Below, in pieces: positions 43,511-52,714 of a stretch of 64,000 nucleotides of DNA (position 1 is the first letter of the stretch; each line of letters opens with the position of its first letter). Source of the stretch: Chryseobacterium sp. JV274 (GTDB lineage Bacteria > Bacteroidota > Bacteroidia > Flavobacteriales > Weeksellaceae); contig NZ_LR824569.1 of the NCBI RefSeq assembly GCF_903969135.1, forward strand, positions 1,054,001 through 1,118,000. Reading direction: 5' to 3'. Made by a program: the position numbers and the translations under genes. Below the pieces are notes generated by a model. It had not been told where the DNA came from. It worked only from the letters and a program-made list of their open reading frames with translations, and did no database searches.

Positions 43511-44473
43511 TTAGTTGATAAGTTTTTCGATCCCTTCAGTCTGAACTTTGGAAGTCTCTTCAAGCAATTTCTGCAGCGTATTGTCTGAAGGCTTTTCATC
43601 CTTATTCTCATCGGGTTTTTCTTCAGTTTTTTCTACTGGTTTTTCTGTAGATTGCTGTAGAGATTCCGGCTGAGCTTCAAGCTGTTTCTGCTGTTTGGCT
43701 TTCTTTACTTTTTCAAGGCTGTAAAGATAGAGTTTGTTCCCCTTGATTTCAAAATAAGAAAGGATATTTTTATCCACAATTTGCGCCTCCGGATCTTCAA
43801 AAACCGTTACCATTCCTTTTTCAGGAACGTATTGTGAAATGAAATTACTGGCAACAACCAAAATTGCATCATTCTCTCTTCGAAACCGTTTTCCGTTTTC
43901 TAAAGGGGCTTCAAAAAGTTTTTCAAATTTCAGGCTGTAAATTCTGATATGTTTTCTTGTTAAAATATAGACCTTATTTTCATAGACCAGCATATCCGTC
44001 ATATCTTCAAAACTGATATCAAACGGATAGGAATTGATCGTGGTATCGTTCCTGAAATTATACTGTATCAACCGTTTTGTGCTGTCATCCAAAAGCCACA
44101 GCTGCTGCAGATCTTCGGCATAAGCCATTCTGATGAAACCAAATTTCTGCTTAAAATCAAGCCTTTGAATTTCATTCATATTCTGATCTACAAACTTCAT
44201 TTCCTGAGCATTTTCAGAAAATAAAGGCACATTCAGTGGATTTTGTACGTTCTGCACCTTATAAGGAACAGTAAGCATCATTTTCCCGATCTGTTTTCCT
44301 AAAGAATCATATTTGGTAAAACTAAAATCTTTATTTTTATAGATATACAGATTTCCGTAATCATCGGCAAGCATGTCTTTAGCTTCCTTCAATTTTAAAG
44401 TATCTAATGGGATAATATTCTGCGCAGAAAATGTGCAGAAAGCAAAAGTTAATATCAGATATAGTAATCTCAA
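43511..44473 (-). CDS. Hypothetical secreted protein with beta-propeller-like repeats
   Basis: A 320-aa exported protein starting at a TTG codon (44473); an in-frame stop 12 bases upstream leaves no ATG option. The signal peptide is MRLLYLILTFAFCTFSAQ. Repeated strands such as NLYIYKNKDFSFTKYD and VYILTRKHIRIYSLKFEKLF suggest a beta-propeller. The C-terminal about 65 residues are a Lys/Glu/Pro-rich low-complexity tail (KPVEKTEEKPDENKDEKP). No family recognised. It lies between the glutaminyl cyclase and the kinase gene on one strand. Confidence 0.7.
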   Translation of the reverse strand: MRLLYLILTFAFCTFSAQNIIPLDTLKLKEAKDMLADDYGNLYIYKNKDFSFTKYDSLGKQIGKMMLTVPYKVQNVQNPLNVPLFSENAQEMKFVDQNMNEIQRLDFKQKFGFIRMAYAEDLQQLWLLDDSTKRLIQYNFRNDTTINSYPFDISFEDMTDMLVYENKVYILTRKHIRIYSLKFEKLFEAPLENGKRFRRENDAILVVASNFISQYVPEKGMVTVFEDPEAQIVDKNILSYFEIKGNKLYLYSLEKVKKAKQQKQLEAQPESLQQSTEKPVEKTEEKPDENKDEKPSDNTLQKLLEETSKVQTEGIEKLIN

Positions 44474-44565
44474 AATTCTTTTTTACTAAAGATAGCGCTC
44501 CCTATGGAACGCTACCAATTTACATACTTTATTTTATTCAGATAGAAATTGTTATTAAACTTTTG

Positions 44566-45588
44566 TTATTTAATGACAACTTCGTAAATCTTCGGCCAGT
44601 TCTTCCCTGTTACCAACATATTCTCACCTTTAAAAGCAATTCCGTTCAACACATCATCACTTCCTTTTGTGTTCTGTTTGGCAATTTCTGTGAAATCAAA
44701 AGTTCCCACTACTTCACCGTTGGCTGGGTTAATTTTTAAAATAATTGGTTTCTGCCATACATTGGCATAGATAAATCCGTTGTGGTATTCCAGCTCGTTC
44801 AGTTGATCATAAGCCTGAGCACTACCGGCAACAGCGATATATTTAATCAGTTTTGAAGGGTTATTGACATCAAGGAAATACAACAGTTTACTTCCGTCAG
44901 AAGCAATCAGACTTTTCCCGTCATACGTCAGTCCCCAGCCCTCACCCAATACATTTGGATAAGCAAATTCTGAAAGCAGCTTTAAAGAGCTTTTATCATA
45001 AATATATCCTTTTTTGCTCTGCCATGTCAGCTGATATACTTTATCTCCTACAATGGTACTTCCTTCAGAAAAATCTTCCTGAGCCTGTTTGGTAGAAGCA
45101 AGCGGAGTTGTAGTTCCCAATGTATATTTTAAAATCTGGGAAGCTCCGTTCTGTCCGTCACTTTCATAAATGGTATTTCCTTCCACCTGGAAACCTTGTA
45201 CAAAGTTTTTAGGATCGTGAGGATATTCTGCTACAATCTGGTAAGGAATATTTTTTTCAGGATTTTTTGCAAATACATTAATGGTTGCATCCTGATTCAA
45301 TACTTCTCCTCCTTTTGTTTTAACGTTGAATGTCACAGCATTATCACCTAATGTGAAAAACTTAGGATCAACGGTTAAATCTGTTGTTTCTTTATCTCCA
45401 AAGCTGATGGTTACACTTTCTGCATTTTCCGTCACCTCTTTCGGAAGCTCAAGCTTATCTCCGAAATGGTATCCTTTTGCCTCCATTGAATTATTATAAG
45501 TATTCAGTGTATCAAGAATTTCTTTATTCTTGTTACAAGATGCCAGTAATAAAATCGCTGCGAAACCCGCTATTATATTTTTTTTCAT
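44566..45588 (-). CDS. Glutaminyl-peptide cyclotransferase lipoprotein
   Basis: A 340-aa lipoprotein (lipobox LLASC, Cys18). The main domain (about 110-340) is the plant/bacterial-type glutaminyl cyclase beta-propeller, with FVQGFQVEGNTIYESDGQNG, GEGWGLTYDG and LNELEYHNGFIYANVWQKP. It cyclises N-terminal Gln of exported proteins to pyroglutamate in the periplasm; Bacteroidota need this because their signal peptidase often exposes Gln, as in many proteins of this window (cleavage before Q). The first 90 residues add an immunoglobulin-like domain. Confidence 0.9.
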   Translation of the reverse strand: MKKNIIAGFAAILLLASCNKNKEILDTLNTYNNSMEAKGYHFGDKLELPKEVTENAESVTISFGDKETTDLTVDPKFFTLGDNAVTFNVKTKGGEVLNQDATINVFAKNPEKNIPYQIVAEYPHDPKNFVQGFQVEGNTIYESDGQNGASQILKYTLGTTTPLASTKQAQEDFSEGSTIVGDKVYQLTWQSKKGYIYDKSSLKLLSEFAYPNVLGEGWGLTYDGKSLIASDGSKLLYFLDVNNPSKLIKYIAVAGSAQAYDQLNELEYHNGFIYANVWQKPIILKINPANGEVVGTFDFTEIAKQNTKGSDDVLNGIAFKGENMLVTGKNWPKIYEVVIK

Positions 45589-45623
45589 TGAATTTCTAAA
45601 TATTTCCCCAAAAATAGCAAATT

Positions 45624-46007
45624 TTATTCCGTATTGCCAATATTATCTATGGGTTCACCAAATTGCAGTATATAACCATTGTTGTCATAGATCGCAAATT
45701 CTCTCATTCCCCACTCAAAAGATTCAATCTCATAGCAGACTTTGGCCTTTATTTTAAGGTCTTCCCAAAGCTCATCCACCTTATTTACATTGAAATAAAA
45801 AGAGCCGGAAAAACCAATTGAAGTATTTTTTTCATGCTGGTTAGGCTGAGAAAGCATGAGGTATATTTCATCTTTACGAAGGGAAGCCCATTGCCAATCA
45901 TCATTTCTATCCATCAATGTAAAACCGAGAACACGCATATAAAATCCTATGGTCTCATCAATATTTTCTGTCCAGAGAATAGGACGAAGTGCTGTAAACT
46001 GTGTCAT
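45624..46007 (-). CDS. VOC family / bleomycin-resistance-like protein
   Basis: A 127-aa protein of the vicinal oxygen chelate superfamily (glyoxalase/bleomycin resistance/dioxygenase). Start MTQFTALRPILWTENIDETIGFYMRVLGF is typical, as is the final REFAIYDNNGYILQFGEP. Metal ligands and activity cannot be decided. Its ATG overlaps the TGA of the GNAT gene (ATGA), so the two are coupled. An AHSA1-type gene precedes both, giving a compact three-gene unit. Confidence 0.85.
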   Translation of the reverse strand: MTQFTALRPILWTENIDETIGFYMRVLGFTLMDRNDDWQWASLRKDEIYLMLSQPNQHEKNTSIGFSGSFYFNVNKVDELWEDLKIKAKVCYEIESFEWGMREFAIYDNNGYILQFGEPIDNIGNTE

Positions 46008-46510
46008 GATTCCTGTAATTCAAAGGTATTTTTATGGATTTTCATATTCAGGGAAACCCAGGTTTCTGTATCAATCTTCGCTTCGCTTTTTACTTCAGGG
46101 TCAAAGGCAAACCCTACTTTCCGGTAACATTCAATAGCTCCGGTATTCCAGTCGTAAACATTCAGTTCTGCCGTTTCTTTATCAAAATGACTAAACCCAT
46201 ATTTCAGAAGTTCCTGCATTACTTTTTTACCATAGCCTTTTCCTCTGTTGTTCTCGTCCCAGATCAGAATTCTGCCCAGCAGGAATGTCTTTTCCTTTAA
46301 AAAAATCTGAGCGTGACCAATGGTAGTTTCTGTGTGATCCGCAATGGTAAACAAGGTTCTGTTTTCATCAGACAAATCGGTTTCCAGCTGTTCTGCAGTA
46401 AGTGGGAAACGATATGCGGGTCCGGCAAACTGAAGAAGCATTCTTTCATCTTCTATCTTTGAAATCAGCAAAGGTGCATCTTGAATCGTAAAAGGTTTTA
46501 ATGTAATCAT
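46004..46510 (-). CDS. GNAT family N-acetyltransferase
   Basis: A 168-aa acetyltransferase. The CoA-binding motif A is visible as NRGKGYGKKVMQELLKYGF near 110-128, with AELNVYDWNTGAIECYRKVGF as motif B. RimJ/RimL-like overall. The acceptor is unknown. It overlaps the VOC gene by four bases and follows the SRPBCC gene by three, so all three are in one operon. Confidence 0.9.
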   Translation of the reverse strand: MITLKPFTIQDAPLLISKIEDERMLLQFAGPAYRFPLTAEQLETDLSDENRTLFTIADHTETTIGHAQIFLKEKTFLLGRILIWDENNRGKGYGKKVMQELLKYGFSHFDKETAELNVYDWNTGAIECYRKVGFAFDPEVKSEAKIDTETWVSLNMKIHKNTFELQES

Positions 46511-46513
46511 GGT

Positions 46514-46939
46514 CTATTTTTCTACATATTCTTTTAAGCTTTGTCCCAAAATAGTTTTCCAGCCTTCTGTAAAGTTTTCTCTTGAAAAACCATCTCCTAA
46601 ATCTTTGAAGTTTTCAATATCATCGTGAGTCAGCTTTACTAAAGTCTGTCCGTCCTCGGGTTGCAATTCCCAGGTTACAATGGTCTTCAGTTCTGAAAAA
46701 TCAGGATATGACCATGTATGTTTCAATTTCTGATCAGGTATTATTTCTAAAACTTCACCGTGATGATGGTATTTATTGGCTCCTCCCGGCTCATAGAAAT
46801 TAAATTCCGCACCTGATTCCAATACAAAATCCTGGATATCAAAATACCAGGATTTCATTTCATTTTTATCGGTCAATGCTTTCCAGACTTTTTCTGCCGG
46901 AGCATTTATTTTATACTGAACAGTGATGGGTGTGCTCAT
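46514..46939 (-). CDS. SRPBCC (AHSA1-like) domain protein
   Basis: A 141-aa START/Bet v1-like protein of the AHSA1 family. It begins TPITVQYKINAPAEKVWKAL, the usual opening of the family, and contains FEW-type segments (NFYEPGGANKYHHHGEVLEI, KHTWSYPDF, LVKLTHDDIENFKDLG) and a C-terminal EGWKTILGQSLKEYVEK. Such proteins bind hydrophobic ligands or assist chaperones, and many are of unknown role. It starts a three-gene operon with GNAT and VOC genes. Confidence 0.87.
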   Translation of the reverse strand: MSTPITVQYKINAPAEKVWKALTDKNEMKSWYFDIQDFVLESGAEFNFYEPGGANKYHHHGEVLEIIPDQKLKHTWSYPDFSELKTIVTWELQPEDGQTLVKLTHDDIENFKDLGDGFSRENFTEGWKTILGQSLKEYVEK

Positions 46940-46987
46940 ATTATAGATTTAATATGTCTAAAATTAAACATTTTGTCTAAAATATTT

Positions 46988-47127
46988 AACCACAAAAGTC
47001 ATAAAAGTTTTAACCTGAATTTGTTTAAAATTAAATTTCAAATAAAGAAAAATACATTTAAGCTTTGAAAAATCTGAGATTCTTCATTTTGTGACTTTTT
47101 TATAACTCAAGCTTATCTTTTGTGGTT
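46988..47127. repeat. MITE-like element with AACCACAAAAG / CTTTTGTGGTT ends
   Basis: A 140-bp AT-rich element with perfect 11-bp inverted ends. The interior adds partial symmetry: AAGTCATAAAAGTTTT near the left end against TGTGACTTTTTTATAAC near the right. No gene inside. It lies between the SRPBCC gene start and the stop of the antiporter gene. Confidence 0.55.
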
Positions 47128-47139
47128 TCCTTTTAATGA

Positions 47140-48750
47140 TCAATGTGAAAATCCGGTGATCTTTGCTTCATCAAAATCCAGCTGCATTTCAATGGCTCTC
47201 ATCACATGGTCATCAAATATCTTTTCTCTTTTCATTCTGTGCAGTTCGTTTCTCTGCGCCTGAATAACCTGCCGCAAGACGTCTTTATTTTCATTGATTG
47301 CCGATACATAGTCTCCTGTAGAAGCCATACATTGGGCTTTGTCAGCCATCAGCATCATTTCATTTTCCAGCTTGTGTTTTTGATGACGTACCAGACTGTT
47401 TGTGACTGCCAGTTCAGAAAAATCATTATCCAGTTTGTGCAGTGCTGTTTCTTTCAGCTTGCGCATCAGAATCACTTCCTGCTTTTCTTCAGGTAATTCA
47501 CTTCCGGCATCCTGAATATTCAATAATTTCAGGATCGGGCTCAGCAATAATCCTTGTCCTACCAGTGTAATCAATATAATAACGAAAGTTACAAATAAAA
47601 TAATGTTCCGGTGTGGAAATGCATCTCCGTTTGGTAAAAAGGCAGGAATCGACAAGGCTGCAGCCAGTGAAACCACACCCCTCATTGCTGCAAAACTGAT
47701 AATGAAAGGTTCTCTCCAATCCGGTTTCGGAACTTTTAATCTTAATTCTTTGGAACAAACTCTTGGGAAATACATCAATGCATAGCTGTAAAGAATTCTT
47801 GTCCCGATGATAGCTCCCCCAATCACTACACTGTAGAAAATACCTTCTGAGATTGTATATTCTTTCATTCCTTCCACTACAATGGGAAGTTCAAGGCCAA
47901 TCAGAATGAAAATAATTGTATTCATCAGGAATATCAATACACTCCACACGTTCCCGGACTGTATCCTTGAAGTGTGGCTCAGATAACAGTGTGAGTTATA
48001 AGACATCAGTAATCCTCCGGCCACTACTGCCAGTACTCCTGAAAAATGGAAATGCTCTGCTCCCACATACATAATGTACGGCACAATAAGGGTAATAATG
48101 GTATCTATATTGGAATTGGTAGGAATAATTCTGAGCAATGCTCCAAATAAAAAGCCGGTCGCCACTCCCACAGCAATTCCTCCAATAGCCATCGTAAAGA
48201 AATCCTGAACAGCATCTCTCCAGATAAACTGTCCTGAAATAACCGCTGCAAGGGCAAATTTAAATACAATTAAACTGGACGCATCATTGATAAGGCTCTC
48301 TCCTTCCAGGATATTGGTGATTTTTTTAGGAATTTTCATATGCTTCAGTACCGAAGTGGCCGCTACCGCATCCGGTGGAGAATTTACACCTCCCAGCAAA
48401 AATCCCATTGCTAAAGTAAGTCCTGGAATAATGGAAGACGAAAGATAAGCCACAACGATAGATGTTAAAAATACCAATCCGAAAGCCATTGAAAATATTT
48501 GTTTTCTCCATTTATGAAAGTCCTGCCATGAAGTAAACCAAGCTGCTTCAAACAGAATAGGCGGCAGGAAAATAAGGAAAACAAGATCAGGTTCTATTTC
48601 TATACGCGGCATTCCCGGCACAAAGCTTATCAGCAATCCTGCAATCACAAGAAAAATCGGGTAAGCGACTTTTAATTTCTGGCCGATCATTACCAATATC
48701 ATCACAGACAGCAGTACTGCAATGGATATTATAACATAGCTGTGAATCAT
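47140..48750 (-). CDS. Na+/H+ antiporter (CPA1 family)
   Basis: A 536-aa inner-membrane transporter of the Na_H_Exchanger type. About 12 helices fill residues 1-410. Conserved motifs include PPILFEAAW near 65-73, GVNSPPDAVAATSVL near 121 with the family's ion-site aspartate, ILEGESLINDASSLIVF near 147 and FAAMRGVVSLAAALSIP near 350. The C-terminal 125 residues form a charged cytoplasmic tail with coiled-coil-like helices. It exports Na+ in exchange for protons, giving pH and salt homeostasis. The bestrophin gene upstream points in the same direction and may be co-transcribed. Confidence 0.92.
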   Translation of the reverse strand: MIHSYVIISIAVLLSVMILVMIGQKLKVAYPIFLVIAGLLISFVPGMPRIEIEPDLVFLIFLPPILFEAAWFTSWQDFHKWRKQIFSMAFGLVFLTSIVVAYLSSSIIPGLTLAMGFLLGGVNSPPDAVAATSVLKHMKIPKKITNILEGESLINDASSLIVFKFALAAVISGQFIWRDAVQDFFTMAIGGIAVGVATGFLFGALLRIIPTNSNIDTIITLIVPYIMYVGAEHFHFSGVLAVVAGGLLMSYNSHCYLSHTSRIQSGNVWSVLIFLMNTIIFILIGLELPIVVEGMKEYTISEGIFYSVVIGGAIIGTRILYSYALMYFPRVCSKELRLKVPKPDWREPFIISFAAMRGVVSLAAALSIPAFLPNGDAFPHRNIILFVTFVIILITLVGQGLLLSPILKLLNIQDAGSELPEEKQEVILMRKLKETALHKLDNDFSELAVTNSLVRHQKHKLENEMMLMADKAQCMASTGDYVSAINENKDVLRQVIQAQRNELHRMKREKIFDDHVMRAIEMQLDFDEAKITGFSH

Positions 48751-48839
48751 TTTAAGTTGTTTTTTTAAGTGTTATTTTTTGTTTTGATCAATACACTTTC
48801 TGCTTTTTACAGAAAATATCTAATCTTTTAATTTTCAAA

Positions 48840-49844
48840 TTAGAGTACAATATTGTTCTTTGGAGTGATGGCTGGCGGAAGGTCAGATTCATCCAGCATA
48901 TCTCTCATATCAATCTCTATGGTACGGCTGATCTGAGTGATTGGAACGTCATTGGGACTTCCTTCAAATGGGTTTACAGAAGCTTCTCCAACACTGTCTA
49001 AGGTATGAAAACACCATGTCACTAATAAAGAAAACGGAATATTAAACCATACTGTCCAACCTTCTACTACTGTTCCGTCTCCTAATTTATCAAGCTCTTT
49101 CAGTAATCCGAAAGGCACAAAAACAATGAACAACAATAAAAGATAAGTCGTGATTGAAGAGAAGTTTCTTGGATACGGAAAGTTTTTAATTCTTTCGGCT
49201 TTTCCCTGATCGTCCGTAAACTTCACCAATTGCTGATTGATCTGCGTCCATTGAAAATCGTTGAGTTCTCCTTTTTCATAGGCTTCAGACAAGGCTTTAC
49301 TCTGTTTTGCCATCAATTGTGTTGCTCTGTTCTTTTTGCTTAAAATATACTGAAGCTCCGGTTCGGACAGGTATTTTTTCAATTCCTCGTCCAGTTTGGA
49401 AAGTCTCTCTGGAATGTCATATTTTTTAGAATATTCATCATACTGCTCTGTCCCCATGTTTTCCCATGCTCTTGGTTCACGAAGCTGAAACCTCAATGCG
49501 GTAAGCCATGCATAATGACGGAGAAACATTTCTTTTACCTTACCTGCATCTTTGGAAAGCAGTGCATCTCTAAGAATATATCCAAAGCTGCGGCTGTCAT
49601 TGATAATGGCTCCATAGATCTGTCTTGCCTCCCAAAGTCTGCTGTAGCTGGCATTGTTTTTAAATCCGACGATAAAAGCAACTGCAGTTCCCATGATAGC
49701 AATAGGCTGCCACGGAAGTGAGAGAAATTTCAATCCTAGGAAGTACAGAACTGTAGGAATAGCTGATAATACGAGCAGAGCATAAATACTCCGTCTGGTC
49801 CAGATAATGAACTCACGGGCTCCAAATCTTTTTCCTGAATGCAT
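48840..49844 (-). CDS. Bestrophin-family ion channel
   Basis: A 334-aa membrane protein of the bestrophin (RFP-TM / UPF0187) family. Relevant parts are the N-terminal MHSGKRFGAREFIIWTRRSI, helices near 18-36 and 38-56, the FKNNASYSRLWEARQIYGAI segment characteristic of bestrophins, and late helices near 230-250 and 262-280. Bacterial members conduct cations rather than chloride. It ends with FEGSPNDVPIT and an acidic tail. It lies 90 bases upstream of the antiporter gene on the same strand. Confidence 0.9.
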   Translation of the reverse strand: MHSGKRFGAREFIIWTRRSIYALLVLSAIPTVLYFLGLKFLSLPWQPIAIMGTAVAFIVGFKNNASYSRLWEARQIYGAIINDSRSFGYILRDALLSKDAGKVKEMFLRHYAWLTALRFQLREPRAWENMGTEQYDEYSKKYDIPERLSKLDEELKKYLSEPELQYILSKKNRATQLMAKQSKALSEAYEKGELNDFQWTQINQQLVKFTDDQGKAERIKNFPYPRNFSSITTYLLLLFIVFVPFGLLKELDKLGDGTVVEGWTVWFNIPFSLLVTWCFHTLDSVGEASVNPFEGSPNDVPITQISRTIEIDMRDMLDESDLPPAITPKNNIVL

Positions 49845-49920
49845 AGGTGTTTATTTTTTGTGTTTATTATTTTAATTTTTCAAATAATGGCTTTCATCAA
49901 GCATTCAGCAGCGGTGATGA

Positions 49921-50598
49921 TCAGTTTTTGGTAAATGGAATATTATTATAAAAACCAATCTGAATCTGTCCGCGGTTTCTGTTCTCCTGAATCTGGTTCA
50001 TATAACCGGCTTCAATCCTCATGTTTTTATTAATAACATATCCTAAAGCGCCATAGACTCTGTTTCTGTCAAAAACCGGACTATTGAAATGCAGGAAAAT
50101 CTCATTGTATACTGATGCATAAAGGGTTTTCGGCAACATCTCTTTTTGAGTAATCGGAATATTCACTCCCAGCATATAACGGAACCTCATCCTGAAATCA
50201 TCTTCCAGAAAACGTTCTTCCAAACGGTAACGGTGCTGAAGATAAAAACGTCCAAATTTCTGCTTGGTAATATACTGCTGGAAAATTCTGTGCTCTATAT
50301 TTTCTTTTTTCTCGCCGTTTACATACGGCTGGCTCAGAATAAAACCGTATCCCAATAAAACATTGTTATTATTTTCTGTAAGATCATATCCAATCCCGGT
50401 ACGGATAAGTAACTGTTCCAGATCTCCAACCGCATCAAAATTACGGTATTGAATTTCATTATGCCAGTTCAGCTTCTTGCTGATCTTGTTATTTCCAAAA
50501 TACATATACCATGCTCCCAGCTCATTTTTTTGGGCAAATGTCAATATGGACCCAAAACCTAATACTGTGAATGCCAACTTCGTAAAAACCTTTCTCAT
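49921..50598 (-). CDS. DUF2490 family outer-membrane-like protein
   Basis: A 225-aa exported protein with signal peptide MRKVFTKLAFTVLGFGSIL-type, cleaved near FAQ. The mature part is an alternating beta pattern (NELGAWYMYFGNNKISKKLN, HRIFQQYITKQKFGRFYLQH, LEERFL) typical of DUF2490, thought to be a small outer-membrane beta-barrel of unknown function. The ATG at 50598 is used; a TTG three codons earlier is open. The gene follows nothing on its strand within 100 bases. Confidence 0.85.
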   Translation of the reverse strand: MRKVFTKLAFTVLGFGSILTFAQKNELGAWYMYFGNNKISKKLNWHNEIQYRNFDAVGDLEQLLIRTGIGYDLTENNNNVLLGYGFILSQPYVNGEKKENIEHRIFQQYITKQKFGRFYLQHRYRLEERFLEDDFRMRFRYMLGVNIPITQKEMLPKTLYASVYNEIFLHFNSPVFDRNRVYGALGYVINKNMRIEAGYMNQIQENRNRGQIQIGFYNNIPFTKN

Positions 50599-50727
50599 GC
50601 TTACCAATTACTATTATCTATCGTTTTTAACAAAATTAATAATTTAAATCAATAACAGCAAATACTATTTCAAAACGATTTAAAGAAAGTTGGGTACCAT
50701 AATTTGCATACGGTTTTCTCTAAAAGA

Positions 50728-51120
50728 TTATCCTGGAACCTGTTCTGTCAGCACATCAGTTTCATTTTTGTCAAAATAAGTACAGGTCATCGCATGAAGA
50801 TCCATCTTCCAGCCTTTGACACCGTTTTCTGCACAGTCATTACAGAAAGTCATATAATCTGTTCCTCCCTGTTGGTGAAGTCTGAGTCTTAGTTTAAAGT
50901 TTTCAAGATTTAGGTTTCCTGAAACAGTAAGCGGATGATACTTGCTTCTGGTCTGAACAGATTGATTTTCCTGGTCAAAATATTCGGTATTTCCATCTGA
51001 GACATAGGTTGTATAATGAGAAACTCCTAACTTTTTTACAGCCTGAATATAAGCCGGGAAATCGGCTCCGCTTTTCACTTTCTGATGCTCTGTTTTAATG
51101 TCTTCAATTGTAAATTTCAT
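50728..51120 (-). CDS. DUF1398 family protein
   Basis: A 130-aa soluble protein of DUF1398. It begins MKFTIEDIKTEHQKVKSGAD, has GVSHYTTYVSDGNTEYFD near 32-49 and TDYMTFCNDCAENGVKGWKMDLHAMTC (two motifs) near 85-112, typical of the family. Function unknown. Three cysteines near the C terminus could bind a metal, but that is speculative. Read alone. Confidence 0.85.
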   Translation of the reverse strand: MKFTIEDIKTEHQKVKSGADFPAYIQAVKKLGVSHYTTYVSDGNTEYFDQENQSVQTRSKYHPLTVSGNLNLENFKLRLRLHQQGGTDYMTFCNDCAENGVKGWKMDLHAMTCTYFDKNETDVLTEQVPG

Positions 51121-51228
51121 CTTTTCTATTTTTTGTGTTAAGTATAAAATATTCTATCATTTTATGAGTCTGATATACTCCTTCCATCAAATTTAAAAAT
51201 TTTTGGGATGCAAATATAATATCAAATA

Positions 51229-51254
51229 AAAAACCGGCAATTGCATTGCCGGTA
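51229..51254 (-). terminator. Terminator of the VOC gene at 51290
   Basis: ACCGGCAAT and ATTGCCGGT pair around TGC, followed on the minus strand by TTTTTTATTTG. Confidence 0.85.
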
Positions 51255-51289
51255 TGTTCTAACTATATTTCAAATACAAAATATTAATG

Positions 51290-51739
51290 TTATGGATGCT
51301 GCTGCATTTTAGCAGGATCATCATAGTTTACCATCCAGTTGATCCCGAATTTATCACTAAACATTCCGAAATAAGCTCCCCAGAAAGTATCTGCCATTGG
51401 CATTGTTACCTGTCCTCCTGCAGAAAGACCGCCGAATAATTTGTCTGCTTCTTCTTTAGATTCTGCATTTATAGAAATGGAGAAATTGTTTCCTGCTTTG
51501 AAATTGGAAGACCACTCTCCTCCTGTATCGCTTCCCATCAATATTGTTTCTTTAGAAATCGGAAGTGAAACGTGCATGATCTTGTCTTTGTCTTCCTCAG
51601 AAGTTTCTTTTCCTTCCATTGGAGGCATTTCTCCAAATGTTCCGATATAAGGATATTCTCCTCCGAAAACAGATTTATAGAAATCGAATGCTTCTTTGCA
51701 ATTTCCATTGAATGTAAGGTAGACGTTTACTGTTGCCAT
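51290..51739 (-). CDS. VOC family protein (PhnB/YjdN-like)
   Basis: A 149-aa vicinal oxygen chelate protein of the 3-demethylubiquinone methyltransferase-like (PhnB) subgroup. It starts VNVYLTFNGNCKEAFDFYKSVFGGEY (split) and ends with FSDKFGINWMVNYDD, both typical. ESKEEADKLFGGLSAGGQVTMPM is the middle of the family. It may bind a metal or small ligand. It is followed by its own terminator. It belongs to a group of unrelated small ligand-binding genes between 50.7 and 54.1 kb. Confidence 0.88.
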   Translation of the reverse strand: MATVNVYLTFNGNCKEAFDFYKSVFGGEYPYIGTFGEMPPMEGKETSEEDKDKIMHVSLPISKETILMGSDTGGEWSSNFKAGNNFSISINAESKEEADKLFGGLSAGGQVTMPMADTFWGAYFGMFSDKFGINWMVNYDDPAKMQQHP

Positions 51740-51781
51740 AATTGTTTTGTTTTTTTAAGTTTAGTTTTAATTTGTATTTTA

Positions 51782-52327
51782 TTAAGGTTTTTCAGATAAA
51801 GCTTTTAATCCTGAAAGCCCTTTCTGATAGTCTTTTCCAATAGCATCCTCCATATTCATAAATAGTTTCATCAAAGTAAACGGATAAGGAATCTGTGATG
51901 TAAATCCCCATGTTGCCTTGCTTCCGTTTCCTTCCGGAGCTACTGTTACATAAGCGTTTGCTTCACTTTCATATGGAGTAAGAAATTTGATTTCAGTATC
52001 TATTCTTTTACCTGCCTCATCTACCTTTTTCAATTCCTGACAACCCTTTCCAGCATTTTCATTTTTACTGTCCCAGCACACTTTTTCTCCGGGCTGCCCC
52101 GTTGTGCCTGTCCAGTCTTTTCTCATAGCAGGATCAAGGTCATTCCATGGGCTCCATTGATCCATTGCTTTTAAAGTATTTGTATTTTGCCATACTTTAT
52201 CTACAGGTGCATTGATAGAGATTGTTTTTTCATATTTGCAGTCTCCCGAGATAAAAGCTGCCACCACTAACAAAATGATTAGTAATGCGGCTAAAAATAA
52301 AATAATTCTCTTAAATATTCTCATCAT
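51782..52327 (-). CDS. SRPBCC family protein with N-terminal membrane anchor
   Basis: A 181-aa protein with a hydrophobic N-terminal helix (about residues 5-28) and a START-like polyketide cyclase/dehydrase domain from about 35: KTISINAPVDKVWQNTNTLK, MDQWSPWNDLDP and VTVAPEGNGSKATWGFTSQ. Membrane-attached SRPBCC proteins of this kind are common and of unknown function. Two consecutive ATGs at 52327 and 52324 are equally possible starts. It follows the VOC gene at 52343 by 15 bases on the same strand. Confidence 0.85.
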   Translation of the reverse strand: MMRIFKRIILFLAALLIILLVVAAFISGDCKYEKTISINAPVDKVWQNTNTLKAMDQWSPWNDLDPAMRKDWTGTTGQPGEKVCWDSKNENAGKGCQELKKVDEAGKRIDTEIKFLTPYESEANAYVTVAPEGNGSKATWGFTSQIPYPFTLMKLFMNMEDAIGKDYQKGLSGLKALSEKP

Positions 52328-52342
52328 GAATGTGTTTTATTG

Positions 52343-52714
52343 TTATCTGTGCTGATCTATAAGAATCATATTTCCATCGGGATCTTTAAGGTAAATATGC
52401 TCAGGTCCTGAGGTTGTTTCATCGGCTTCTTTACCGATCTCAACTCCACTTTCTTTTAATCTTTTCTGAATTTCACGCACATCTTCAAAAGATTCAAGAT
52501 TCTGTGCATTTTCATCCCATCCCGGATTGAAAGTAAGCATATTTCCATCAAACATTGCCTGAAAAAGGCCTATCAAGGTAGAACCGTTTTTCATGATCAG
52601 GTAGTTACTTTCTGTAGCTCCTGCCATAGTTGTAAAGCCCAGTTTCTCATAAAAATCTTTGGATTTCTGAAGATCTTTTACACTTAAGCTGATTGAAAAT
52701 GCTCCTAGTTTCAT
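52343..52714 (-). CDS. VOC family protein
   Basis: A 123-aa glyoxalase/bleomycin-resistance-fold protein. N-terminal MKLGAFSISLSVKDLQKSKD and C-terminal GPEHIYLKDPDGNMILIDQ are characteristic. It overlaps the upstream membrane gene by four bases (ATGA) and is followed 15 bases later by the SRPBCC gene, so it belongs to an operon of small genes. Confidence 0.9.
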   Translation of the reverse strand: MKLGAFSISLSVKDLQKSKDFYEKLGFTTMAGATESNYLIMKNGSTLIGLFQAMFDGNMLTFNPGWDENAQNLESFEDVREIQKRLKESGVEIGKEADETTSGPEHIYLKDPDGNMILIDQHR

